This document shows positions 54,193-64,000 of a stretch of 64,000 nucleotides of DNA, in pieces (the stretch's first letter is position 1; every line of letters starts with the position of its first letter). The notes beneath the pieces are model-generated. The model ran no database searches. It was not told the origin of the DNA and saw only the letters and a list, made by a program, of their open reading frames with translations. This DNA is from Zasmidium citrigriseum. Its lineage: Eukaryota; Ascomycota; Dothideomycetes; Mycosphaerellales; Mycosphaerellaceae. The DNA is taken from positions 496,001 through 560,000 of the forward strand of contig NHNW01000003.1 in the NCBI GenBank assembly GCA_002786025.1, read 5' to 3'. A program made the position numbers and the translations under genes.

Positions 54193-57114
54193 ATGAGGAT
54201 TGAACCGCTGCTACGCCATGTAGTCCTGCTGTCCAGCATTTCCGGCATTTTCGGCACAGATCATGGCGATACGACTTCGGCCACCAGCAATATCGGTAGC
54301 TCCACGGCCGTTCAGATCACGAGCACGGCTACTATCTTAACGGCCTCGAGTGCGGCTGGACTGTACTCGAGGGACGGCAATTCGACGTGTCCGAGCAGGA
54401 CTGTGAATTACATTACACATACGCTTCCGCGGCAGTGTTTGAGGACTGATCGCGTGCCGCATAATTCCAGCAACAATACAAATACTACTACAAGCACTCC
54501 GGAGACCATTGGAGACCATGGCGATCCAACTGCATCACGAACGGAGCAGTCTGGCGACGGCGTCGCTCCCACCGAAACGACCTCAGTCACGGTGACAACT
54601 ACTACGACGACAACGAACGCCACCGAGACGAGGACTTCTACTGTTGCCGCGTCAAGCATTTCAGAGGCCAGTCCAGAATCGCCATCTGAAGACGAGGCAG
54701 ACTCACCACTTGACAATGCCAACTTCCTCTCGTTCGAGGAATGGAAAAGGCAAAACTTGGCCAAGACTGGCCAGTCACCCGACGATGTAGGCCGTGCTCA
54801 AGCAGCGAATCCTGATCGACCTCGTCCAGTCATCAATAACGCACTGGACTCTTTGGGCGAGGAGGCTGAGATCGACTTGGACTTCAGCGGCTTTGGTGGA
54901 GCTGCGAGAGCACCAGCTGGAGATAGTCAGTCCGTCTCTTCTGCCGTCTCAACATCGGATCATACGCCTGGAGGTGGAATCTCACGCTCCAAAGATGCCG
55001 GCAAGACCTGCAAGGAGAGGACCAACTACGCTTCTTTCGACTGCTCTGCCACAATCCTGAAGTCCAACAAGGAGTGCAAGTCAGCATCTTCTGTTCTGGT
55101 CGAGAACAAGGACAGCTACATGCTCAACGTCTGTTCTGCCAGCAACAAGTTCTTTATTGTGGAGCTTTGTACGGACATCCAGATCGACACAATCGTGCTG
55201 GCCAATTATGAATTCTTCAGCTCCAGCTTCAGACACTTCCGCGTGTCGGTCTCGGATAGATACCCTGTGAAGATGGAGAAGTGGAAAGAATTGGGTACTT
55301 TCGAGGCCAGGAATACAAGGGAGATCCAGGCATTCCTAGTCGAGAACCCGCTCATCTGGGCCAAGTACCTCCGAATCGAATTCCTCACTCAGTATGGAAC
55401 GGAGTACTACTGCCCTGTCAGCCTTCTGAGGGTACATGGCACTACCATGATCGAAGATTTCCGCCATCAGGCAGGCTTCGCTGCGGGCGATGAGGAAGAT
55501 GCTACTCTCGAGACAGAAGCATTGGCCACGCCTCCTGTCCCGCAAGAGCCTGCTGTGGTGACCGAAGAGGTTGCGAAGCCCACTACTGAGGCTGTGATTG
55601 ATGTTGAAGAAGTGACTACTGAATCCGTCACAAAAGGACCACCAGTGGAGACAACAAGTCCCATTGCTGGGGATATCAAGGACCGTGGTTCAGAGAGCGT
55701 ACACAATGAGAGCGCTGTGACTCTGGACGAGAATGGAGTTGCGAAGGCGGTCGGTGTGTACGAGCCTATTAATCTGAATCTCACGTGCGATAGCGTGACG
55801 ACTTCGAGCTCCGCCACTCACAATGGCCCTTCGATATCTGCAGAAGGGTCGGAGAGTCTGCAGGGTACAGACCAGACCGCACTGTCTCCGACCTCGAGCC
55901 ACAGCCAAGAGACATCGGTGCCTGGTTCTACACTCGAACAGTCTCTGGACTCAACAACGCAATCTGCCACCTTCGCAGAAAGCTCGGAGTTGGCCAACTC
56001 GAAGACGGCTGGCCCTCCTGTGAGCCCCACGAGCTCCACGCAAGCGGTCACTACATCAACGAGCTCCGACACTACGTCCATTGTGCCAGTCACGCCGACG
56101 AACAATACGACTAGCTCTGATCAAAGCGGTCAGACAACGTCATTCTCAAACACCACAACAACTGTGCCGTCGTCAGCCGCCAGTGTTCAACCCTCCCAAA
56201 GCACTGGATCTGCAAACTCGACTCGCACAGCGCCATCATCGACAGGAGCACAACCGGCTCAGCCGTCGACCCAGGAATCTTTCTTCAAGTCGTTCCACAA
56301 GCGACTACTACAGCTAGAGAGCAACAGTACGCTGAGCTTGCAGTACATTGAGGAGCAATCACGCATCCTTCGGGATGCATTTAGCAAGGTGGAAAAGCGG
56401 CAAGTTGGGAGTACTACCAAATTCTTGTCCCAGCTCAATGAAACCGTCATGACTGAGTTGCACGGATTCCGCCAAGCATACGACCAATTGTGGCAGAGCA
56501 CGGTGATTGAACTCGAAGGGCAGCGAGAGACGTACCAACGTGAGATGCTCGCACTGAGTGCACGATTGACTATGGTGGCGGATGAGCTCGTGTGGCAGAA
56601 GCGAATGGGTATTGTGCAATCGACTCTGCTACTGCTCTGCCTGGCGCTCGTGCTTTTCGGTCGCTCCTCGAACGGCTACATCGAGATGCCTCTAATGCAG
56701 CAGATGATGAACAGATCAACAGCTGCACTTCGAGCGGGCTGGGAGTCGCCGCCTAACAGCCCTTCTCCCGACAGCAGGAGCCCGGTGAGTCTGTTCCGGC
56801 GAAAGCTCTGGAGATCGAGTACAGAACCTGCAGGCGAGACCGGCATCCTCACGGATTCTGAAGTCAGCAGACCGCCGACCAAAGACGGCCCACCAGACGT
56901 ACACGTCGAACCTCCATCGCCCGTGTCACATGCGACACACAGCGACTTTGATGACGAGTACGCAGATGATAGCTCGCCGAACATGGAGAGGAAGGATCCT
57001 GGGGCGAGTCAAGGGCCTTTGAGTCCTAAGAAGCGGAAGAAGCACAAGAAGCCGCCCAACTGGCCAAAGGAGAATGTCCCGAGTCAGAGGATCAAGAGCC
57101 CTTTAGCGATGTAG
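54193..57114 (+). CDS. SLP1: SUN-domain protein, Slp1/Emp65-partner type
   Basis: Single exon, 973 residues. Signal peptide (MRIEPLLRHVVLLSSISGIF), a long Ser/Thr-rich lumenal region with NxS/T sites, LSFEEWKRQN near residue 180, and a SUN-like domain from about 271 (KTCKERTNYASFDC) to 426 with IVELCTDIQIDTIVLANYEFF and YCPVSLLRVHG. A second Ser/Thr-rich linker leads to a coiled-coil near residues 700-800, one transmembrane helix (about 808-823, STLLLLCLALVLF) and a basic, proline-rich cytosolic tail. This order matches yeast Slp1/mammalian SUCO. Slp1 forms an ER complex with Emp65 that guards soluble proteins from degradation. It is convergent with BUD31. Confidence 0.88.
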   Translation: MRIEPLLRHVVLLSSISGIFGTDHGDTTSATSNIGSSTAVQITSTATILTASSAAGLYSRDGNSTCPSRTVNYITHTLPRQCLRTDRVPHNSSNNTNTTTSTPETIGDHGDPTASRTEQSGDGVAPTETTSVTVTTTTTTTNATETRTSTVAASSISEASPESPSEDEADSPLDNANFLSFEEWKRQNLAKTGQSPDDVGRAQAANPDRPRPVINNALDSLGEEAEIDLDFSGFGGAARAPAGDSQSVSSAVSTSDHTPGGGISRSKDAGKTCKERTNYASFDCSATILKSNKECKSASSVLVENKDSYMLNVCSASNKFFIVELCTDIQIDTIVLANYEFFSSSFRHFRVSVSDRYPVKMEKWKELGTFEARNTREIQAFLVENPLIWAKYLRIEFLTQYGTEYYCPVSLLRVHGTTMIEDFRHQAGFAAGDEEDATLETEALATPPVPQEPAVVTEEVAKPTTEAVIDVEEVTTESVTKGPPVETTSPIAGDIKDRGSESVHNESAVTLDENGVAKAVGVYEPINLNLTCDSVTTSSSATHNGPSISAEGSESLQGTDQTALSPTSSHSQETSVPGSTLEQSLDSTTQSATFAESSELANSKTAGPPVSPTSSTQAVTTSTSSDTTSIVPVTPTNNTTSSDQSGQTTSFSNTTTTVPSSAASVQPSQSTGSANSTRTAPSSTGAQPAQPSTQESFFKSFHKRLLQLESNSTLSLQYIEEQSRILRDAFSKVEKRQVGSTTKFLSQLNETVMTELHGFRQAYDQLWQSTVIELEGQRETYQREMLALSARLTMVADELVWQKRMGIVQSTLLLLCLALVLFGRSSNGYIEMPLMQQMMNRSTAALRAGWESPPNSPSPDSRSPVSLFRRKLWRSSTEPAGETGILTDSEVSRPPTKDGPPDVHVEPPSPVSHATHSDFDDEYADDSSPNMERKDPGASQGPLSPKKRKKHKKPPNWPKENVPSQRIKSPLAM

Positions 57115-57275
57115 ATGATACCCATACATATTAATGTTTAGATGAGTTGCTTTTCACAAGAAGGATACTTCATACACCTATCTAACGCCAGCCTACGCTC
57201 CAATTCCGTACCGAAAACGCCATGGCAAACAGTCATGAGAAAAATAGTGTCATCAAAAGGGACATGGCAGCAACC

Positions 57276-57905
57276 TCAATCGCCACTCGCACACCCCCGA
57301 CACCCACAACTCACACACTGCACCTCCTGATCCTCCTTCAGCTGCTCCCTCGGCACGCGACAAATACACGTAGAATTGAAATTCGTCTCCTTGGTCTGGA
57401 TGCAGCGGAGACAGCAGAGTTTCTCGTACCCTTGCTTCTTCCATTTGGCGATCAGGTTGCCGTCGGCATAGTTGTTTTTCAGGAGCCAGTCGTAGAGGGG
57501 TTTGCTGATGGCGCTGTTGGTGTAGTAGAGGTCGTAGATGTAGCGGGACCCTGTGAAAGGAAGAGGGGTTAGTGAGGATGTCTTCTTTGCTCTGGTGTCT
57601 CTTCTCATGGGGTCCCATTTTGGTGGGTGAGGTCAGATTTTGAGGGGGACTCTCACCTTTAGGCCCGTTTCAGACGGGCAGAGGACATAGGAAAGGAAAG
57701 GAGAAAATGGATGGGGCTAGGGGAGATACATACGCTGATGAGTGATCTGGAAGACGGGCCAGAGCATCTCGTGCTTCTTTTTGCCTTCGTGACTCGCGGC
57801 TTGGGCGTCTTTCATTTTGTTCTCGAACTCGAGGAGGGTGTCTTCGATGTCTTCGAAGCCGTCGGGTGGCGGTTTGCGGTTTTTGGCGGTGCGGACGGCG
57901 GGCAT
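57276..57905 (-). CDS. BUD31: Pre-mRNA splicing factor Bud31 (G10 protein)
   Basis: Two exons, 57905-57734 and 57550-57276, across a 183-bp GTATGT..CAG intron, encode 148 residues, the usual size. The N-terminus has KPPPDGFEDIEDTLLEFENK; the splice gives ITHQRSRYIYDLYY; the C-terminus holds the cysteine-rich zinc-binding part (CCLRCIQTKE, CICRVP, CVSCGCRGC). Bud31/Cwc14 is a component of the activated spliceosome and binds zinc through these cysteines. The longish intron contains a pyrimidine tract before the acceptor. It is divergent from CBP80, 293 bp away. Confidence 0.95.
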
Positions 57906-58198
57906 TTTGACTATCGCTCGGATGCTGTGGGCGGTTGTGTTTGGATTCGAGGGATTTTGGGTAGTCGAGGACGATGTTTTGATTTGCGATTTGTGATGAA
58001 GAAGATGGACTTTCATGTGCAGTCACGATCTTCTTCCAAGTGAAGTCTTGAAGTCTTACGCTAGCGGCAGCGGGAGTAGCCGAGCCCGCTAGCGCCGATG
58101 AGATCAAAGCTCGAGAACGCGCTCGACTTCAAGCTCAAGACTTCATTGCATCGCAGCAACTCAATCGCACCATCATCGACTAGATCATTGTCTTCAGC

Positions 58199-60854
58199 AT
58201 GGGCGACGTGGACAGATATCGCGGCAGCGGTCAACGCAACTATAACCGAAAGAAACGCGGCCGAGGTTCGTACACATTCAGCTCCTGAAACGTGCATGCG
58301 CAAAGCTAACGCGACTGTACAGAGGACGATGAGTACGATCAGGGCTTCCGTAACCAGCGCCAGCGCCAGGAAGCTCCTCCAGGCACGAGAATCAGACGAG
58401 GACTCCTCGAAATCGCCGAAGACCACGGCCGACTGCCCCACGAAGTCGCAGCCAACCTAGCAAAGCTCACAGCCGACAACTACGAGGATGAATACGTGAA
58501 AGAAGTGTTCGGGGCAGTGGCGCTCAAGCTGGTGGGCGAGCAGCCCTTCAAGATCCCTTTTGTGGCATGCGTTGTGCTCTATGCCAATGCAGAAAAGTCG
58601 GACATTGCGCTGGATGTTATCCAGCGTGCGCAAGAGCAGATTCAGGAGGCGATCGAAGGTGGGAAATGGAGACAATTCAAGCTGTTGCTGAGATTCCTGG
58701 CTTGCTTGAGCCCGATGTGGGAGCAGGATGGTGTTATGCCCATCCTTGATGAGCTGTTCAATCGCGCGGCGGACTTGCAGACGGCTTCGTCTGAAGATGT
58801 GAGTGGCAGAAAATGGGCACATGAAGGAGGCCATACTGACCTGACTAGGCCGTTGGCATCGAACTTGTCAAGATCATCTTGCTCACCATTCCCTATTTGC
58901 TCGCAAGCTCGAACGATGCTTCCCTTCCTCAGAAGGTGTCTGAGCTGTTGGAGAAGACCGAGATCATCGCATCCACGACACACGCGCTTGAAGCCCTCGT
59001 GGACCCATATCCAGTCGGCTCTGACCAAGAAGAGAAGGCAATGACATGCGCCAGCGTCATTTCGCTTCTGCAGTCGCAGCTGTCTGAGGAGGCGAACAAC
59101 GGCTGGAAACTGACCTGCATTCCGCGACCATACGACCCGAATCACAAGCCTGCGAAGAAGGAAGAGGAGGCAGAGGCCAATGGCGAGGTCAATGGAAATG
59201 GCGAAGTCCATGAGCCTGTCAAGCACGCTTTCCCGAGCCTTACCGTGCCATCCACCATCAACCCAGGAACCCGAACGATGCTCCCAGAGGTATACTTCTC
59301 CCTGTTCGCCGACCAGGAGATCGAATCCGTACCACCGACTTCGAACATTGCTTCATCGCTGATGCGTGACGCCATTGTGGACACCATCAACCTGCTCGAC
59401 TTCAACCGCAACATCGTGGCCAAGTACTTGACTGAAATCGACTGCTTCTGGACCAAGGACACCTTCGTCAAGCGATCGACTGCATTTGACAAGCTCCGCG
59501 ATGTCGCTCCTGGCAAGCCAACATGGAAGTCCGAGGACGTCACAATCGATGCGATCTTCTCTCAAATCTTCCAATTGCCCACTCCAGAGCACCGCCTGGT
59601 TTACTACCACTCGCTCATCACCGAAGCCTGCAAGATTTCTCCTGGAGCTGTCGCACCAACGTTGGGCCGTGCTATCCGATTTCTGTTTAGAAACATTGAT
59701 CAGATGGACATGGAGCTCTCGTATCGCTTCATGGATTGGTTCGCCCACCATCTCAGCAACTTCGAGTTCAGGTGGAAATGGACTGAATGGTAAGTTATGA
59801 CCGAGACCGGTCTCGTAGCTCTCACTGACCATCGAATAGGGAGGGTGATGTGGACCTGCCAGACCTCGACCCGAAGAAAGCCTTCATCAATGGCGTCCTT
59901 GACAAGGAGATCCGCCTTTCCTTCGCCAAGCGCATTCGAGAGACGCTGCCACCTGTTTATCATCATCTCATCCCGGCCAGCAAGGAGAAAGACATGCCAG
60001 AGTTCAAATTCAACAACGACAGCACTCCATACGCAAAGGAAGGCCGCGAGGTGCTTGCTATGCTCAAGAGGAAGGCACCAGAGGAGGAAGTCCAGAAGGT
60101 GTTGGACTCTGTGCATGAGCAAGCTGCTGCGCTGGGAGTGGCAGACCCTCTGGTCCCCAGCACCGACATCTACATGACTTCGATCTTGAGCATTGGATCG
60201 AAGTCGCTCTCACACGTGCTGTCGACGATCGACCGGTGCAAGGAAAGGCTGCTCAACATCGGACAGCAGTCAGAGCACGCTCGCCGACAGATCATCGCTT
60301 CCGTCGTGGACTTCTGGTCGGACCACCCCGGTACCGCAGTCAACATCGTCGACAAGCTGCTCAACTACAGCATCATCACGCCGATGGCTGTTATCCAGTG
60401 GGCCTTGCAGGATCGCATCAATCGAGGTCGCGCCCTCGCCTCTTCGCAGATCTACGAGATGGTAGCCATCACCATGTTCAAGGTCACCAACCGAGTACGC
60501 CAGGTACTTCGTGAGCGCAACAACATGAAGCTTCCCTACGAGCAACGCAAGCAGATCGACGATGCTTTGCCCAGAGAGCGACAGGGTATGAGAGATCTCT
60601 TCAACGCCATTGAGGACGCTGTTTCGGCTGTTGCCAGTGGAGCGCAGGATGAGATGATCGAGCGATTCGATGGCGAAGAGCCTGAGCGAGACTTGATCAC
60701 TGCGTGGGGAGCTCGCTGGGCAAGAGTATGGAGGCGTAAAGCGGCGGTCGAAGAAGCTATCGTCGGCGAGGCCGTTGTTGGCCCGCTGGCAGAACCTGAG
60801 GTCGTCGAGGCGCCCGAGCCAGAGGTGATGGAGGACTTTGACCAGGTGTCTTAG
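58199..60854 (+). CDS. CBC1: Nuclear cap-binding protein subunit 1 (CBP80/Sto1)
   Basis: Four exons (58199-58265, 58323-58798, 58849-59789, 59840-60854) with introns of 57, 50 and 50 bp encode 832 residues. The short first exon encodes MGDVDRYRGSGQRNYNRKKR, a basic bipartite-like nuclear signal. The MIF4G domain follows (RIRRGLLEIAEDHGRLP..VKEVFGAVALKLVGEQPFK), then the second and third helical domains; VDFWSDHPGTAVNIVDKLLN is a recognisable C-terminal block. CBP80 joins CBP20 to bind the 5' cap of nuclear transcripts and acts in splicing, export and the first round of translation. An acidic proline/glutamate tail (AEPEVVEAPEPEV) closes the protein. Confidence 0.93.
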
Positions 60855-62706
60855 CAAGACAACCTGTGAAGAGGCTGCGTCTCCCAGGCCTACAAAAACG
60901 AAGAGGGCGCAGAAGAGGGTTGGGTACATGATGGACCTGCCTTGATGTTCTTCTAGTCTGTACAATTGAAAGCTCTGTTTTCGCTCAAAGTTGTCGATGC
61001 TCAAATCTCCCATTCTATGGGTCACAACCTACGATGCTATACTCTATACGGGGACTCTGCTCAATCTCCCATCTAGCGAAACTCCTTTCCATTGAACAGA
61101 AGCCATACCGAACACCTGGCCCCAATGCCTATGATGTGCTCTTGTTCACGGCTGTCTTCACCTCTGTCATCCATCCGCCCCTTTCCCTCCTCTCCTCTCA
61201 CAACGTTGTCTCCCTCCCCATCGCTTTCTCGTACCCCGGCCCACATCACTTTCATTCACTTCATGCCAATCTCGGATCGTAACAAAAGCGAACCCGGTAC
61301 CGTGCGTGGCATATGACTCCATAGCAGCCCATAAGACCCAGGATGGCAGAGATTGGAAGGGTCGTTTCAGACGGCCAAAAGAGGTCTTCGCAAAGTCTAA
61401 AAGACCGCCGATGTGAAACTCGTTCGTGCAGGGGTTTGAAGCGATCGACGTTAGGTAGATGGCAGACGACTTGATGAGACGTGGTGACTGTTGACGTTCT
61501 GTCAAGTATCGGTCTCGCGTTGGTGCAGCCGGCAGATGGTAATGAGAGTCCCACAAAGTTGGAACTATTGCATGTCGTTCTGTGGGTGACTTGGTTCTGT
61601 TTCATCGTGAGGCTAGCGGGCGGTCGAGAATCAAGTTGTCGGCGCCGAAATCCTCTCTTCGTCAAGGAAAGAAGTCGTCCGTTCATGTTCTCAATCTCGC
61701 CTTCCAAGATATTTCAGATTGCGGCCATTGGAACTGGATCTCGTCACGTCGGACTTGCCATCGGCCCCGATCTCCTCTCTTCAAGTCATGTACTCATCTC
61801 CCCTCCAATGCCCCATTCATCGTATGGAAAATATGAAACACTCGTCTCATCAACATCCTCTCCCATTGAAAGCCTCCGATTCCTCGGGCCATAATACACC
61901 AGCGCCAAGAATAACAGCCATGAGGAAGATGAAGAGAGGTCCTGGAAGATGTCATGATTCAGGGGTAAAGAGAACCCTATATCGACTTCGCACGATCTCT
62001 TTCCTATTGCAAGGTGAGGCGATTCCGAGAGCGTGGTTGACTTTGATGCACGTCGTCATGGCCAGGAACCGTCATAGCTTGGGTAGACTTTTGCGATTTC
62101 GTACCTGATGGTAGGGCTCGCCAGTTTGTCGATGGAAACCAGTCCAAGAGCGCATCGAGCGGTCATGTTCGGAAGGTTGCAGCGTGGAGGACGATAGTTT
62201 GGCCAGACCATTGCCCCTTTTTCACAGTCTTTGCCAACGGTATGGAGTTCTCCAAGGTGCCGAAACATCTGAAGAGACTTGTTTTCGTTGATCCTCAGGA
62301 TCGTAATGGATGTGACAAGCGTGGAAGGAGCGGCGGCGTCGGACGAACTTTCTTCCGTCCCTGCCTCCTTTCGTAGAGTACGTCACACGATCACCAACCC
62401 CTCCATAAACTTCCAAGTTGTTCAAGATTCACATCACGGGTCTGCATATTATACACAAAGATGATCACTCCATCGCTACTGCCCTTGGCACGACGACAGA
62501 GTGCTCACAGCTGGGAGAAAGTAGTAAATAAGCTTGGAAGGCACATGCAGCCGCTCAGGAAGCTACACCTCATCCAGTGCATGCAGTGCCCGAAAGGGTA
62601 GGATAGCGCTTTTCGGAGGCGAAGACATCCGTTGCTCAAGACGAACCTCAAAAACGATTTCTTCTGATCTCCCCTGTTGCAGTCATTAACACGCATTCTC
62701 GCAGCC
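60855..62706. other. Intergenic region
   Basis: 1.85 kb between CBP80 and the FAD oxidoreductase. ORFs up to about 148 codons on either strand have no motif, no conserved-looking splice partners and no good starts. Nothing supported. Confidence 0.5.
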
Positions 62707-64000
62707 ATGTTGTTCGGCTTATCGTACCTCTTGTTATTCCTCGTTTCGTACGCCATTGCAGATGCGAATCATGGACAGACGGGCGAGCACTCACCACCAG
62801 CGACTGAATTCCAACAGAGTCCACAAGACTACCACCAGATAGACGCACCGCGATTCACCCGTGTTGGCATCTCCATCATTCGCCCATTTCCACGGCTACT
62901 GACTACCGCGACAGTGCGCACAGCTTTGCTCTTCTCTCGAATCCAGATTTCCCCATCAGATCTCCTACCCTCTTTCGACGGCCTACGCTAAAGGACAGAA
63001 ATACTGGTCCCTCCAGCAAGTCAACACAATCCCAACATGCCGCTTCGAGCCCAAGTCTGCCGAGGATGTCAGCCAGGCTATCATCACAATCAAGAAAATG
63101 CAATGTCCATTTGCAATCAAAAGCGGCGGACATGGATCCTTCCGCGGCGCGAGCAATATTCCAGGTGGAGTCACCATTGACCTTGCATACTTGAACCAGA
63201 TTGAACTCGATGCCGACAGGAAAATTACCCGGACTGGCACTGGAAATCGATGGGAAGATGTATACGCCAAGTTGGATCCGATGAAGGTGGCGGTAGTTGG
63301 AGGCAGAAATGGGGATCTTGGAGTTGGAGGCTTGACGCTGGGAGGCAGGTTCTGTCGCCCTCCGTGATGTACCGCGCATTTGCTGATATTGTTACTCCAT
63401 TAGGTGGAATATCCTACTTCTCCGGCTTCCGTGGCTGGGCTTGCGACAACGTCGAAAACTACGAAGTTCGTTCCTTCCCCTGTCCTCCCGCATGTTCTGA
63501 CCAACTCATGGTATTTAGGTCGTCCTCGCCAACGGCACAATCGTCAATGCCTCTCCAACCTCCCACCCAAACCTCTACTTCGCGCTCCGTGGCGGCGGCA
63601 ACAACTTCGGCGTCGTGACCCGTATGGACCTCACAACCCAGCCTCAAGGCGACATGTGGGGCGGCTCAACCTTCTACCCCATGAGCGCCAACGCATCTAT
63701 CATCAACGCCCTCTACTGGTTCAACGAGAACGCAGCCCAAGATCCCAAAGCCCATACCTACATCGCAGCAGCCTGTGTCCACAACTCAGAATGCGTACTT
63801 ACAGCAGGCTACGACTACGCAGAGCCCAAAGTCTCACCGCCGGTATTCCAAAATTTCACCAAGGTCAAGAACATAACGTCGACGATGCGCATCACGAATC
63901 TGTCGAGCTTGGCGGCGGAGCTGAAGACTCAGGAGCCGGCGGGGTTCTATCAGGCTTGGTGGACGTTGACGGTGCAGAACGATCATCAGCTGCTCTTTGA
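62707..64000 (+). CDS. Secreted BBE-type FAD-linked oxidoreductase, 5' part
   Basis: Four exons are visible: 62707-62862, 62915-63344, 63404-63465 and 63519 to the window end, so the C-terminus is missing. Signal peptide MLFGLSYLLLFLVSYAIADA. Exon 2 gives CAQLCSSLESRFPHQISYPL, YWSLQQVNTIPTC and the FAD domain with KSGGHGSFRGA, whose His is the usual covalent flavin attachment site. The GGLTLGG-GISYFSGFRGWACDNV junction needs a GC..AG intron (63345-63403); the nearest GT donor breaks the frame. The third intron (63466-63518) is GT..AG; the first uses GTTGGC and a CTGACTAC branch. The family (VAO/PCMH) oxidises sugars, alcohols or alkaloid-like metabolites; the substrate is unknown. Confidence 0.82.

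Noticed and set aside
63349..63403. GT..AG intron using GTTCTG at 63349 in the FAD oxidoreductase
   Set aside because: It shifts the frame into TGGAATATCC text and destroys the conserved GGGISYFSG and WACDNV blocks; the GC donor at 63345 keeps them.

Overview
The window is 64 kb of nuclear DNA from a filamentous ascomycete (Pezizomycotina). The signs are multi-exon genes with short introns (mostly 47-86 bp, GT..AG, with CTGAC/CTAAC-like branch sites), a Zn2Cys6 regulator, P450, PhyH and GH3 families, NmrA-like and fungal SDR genes, and pyrimidine-rich leaders. The mix of conserved genes with small secreted cysteine-rich proteins suggests a plant-associated Dothideomycete, possibly Mycosphaerellales; that is inference, not shown. 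I rebuilt exon structures by hand. Every complete multi-exon model sums to a multiple of three.

Layout. 1-9 kb is accessory: the 3' end of a CocE/X-Pro peptidase-like hydrolase, a Zn2Cys6 regulator, a PhyH dioxygenase, a cytochrome P450 divergent from it, and a secreted-type GH3 beta-xylosidase. 9-17.4 kb is a gene-poor island with one small zinc-finger ORF, one lysine-rich ORF and at least three separate, diverged tandem duplications. 17.4-31.3 kb is housekeeping: SEC15 (exocyst), a Mei2-like RNA-binding protein, LAS21/GPI7 (GPI anchor), RMP1 (RNase MRP), ATG101 (autophagy) and an NmrA-like protein. 31.3-39.2 kb is accessory again: a decayed gene, an eight-cysteine secreted protein, an SDR, and three tandem paralogous small secreted proteins. 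39.2-60.9 kb holds a second PhyH protein, a PNRC/Edc1-like protein, an importin-13/Kap122-like karyopherin, GSK-3, mitochondrial MTO1, a SUN-domain Slp1-like protein, BUD31 and CBP80. A BBE-type FAD oxidoreductase runs off the right edge.

How the genes relate. The housekeeping genes serve exocytosis, GPI anchoring, RNA processing, nuclear transport and tRNA modification, and are packed in divergent or convergent pairs. The regulator, PhyH and P450 genes at 1-6.3 kb look like a small oxidative gene group without a visible backbone synthase.

The most interesting locus is 35.8-38.8 kb. Three tandem genes share the signal-propeptide-cysteine-core plan, identical 66-nt second exons and ten conserved cysteines, and at least two copies carry related upstream DNA. 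An unrelated eight-cysteine secreted protein lies 2 kb away. Two introns in the window are best explained by GC..AG splicing (GSK-3 and the FAD oxidoreductase).
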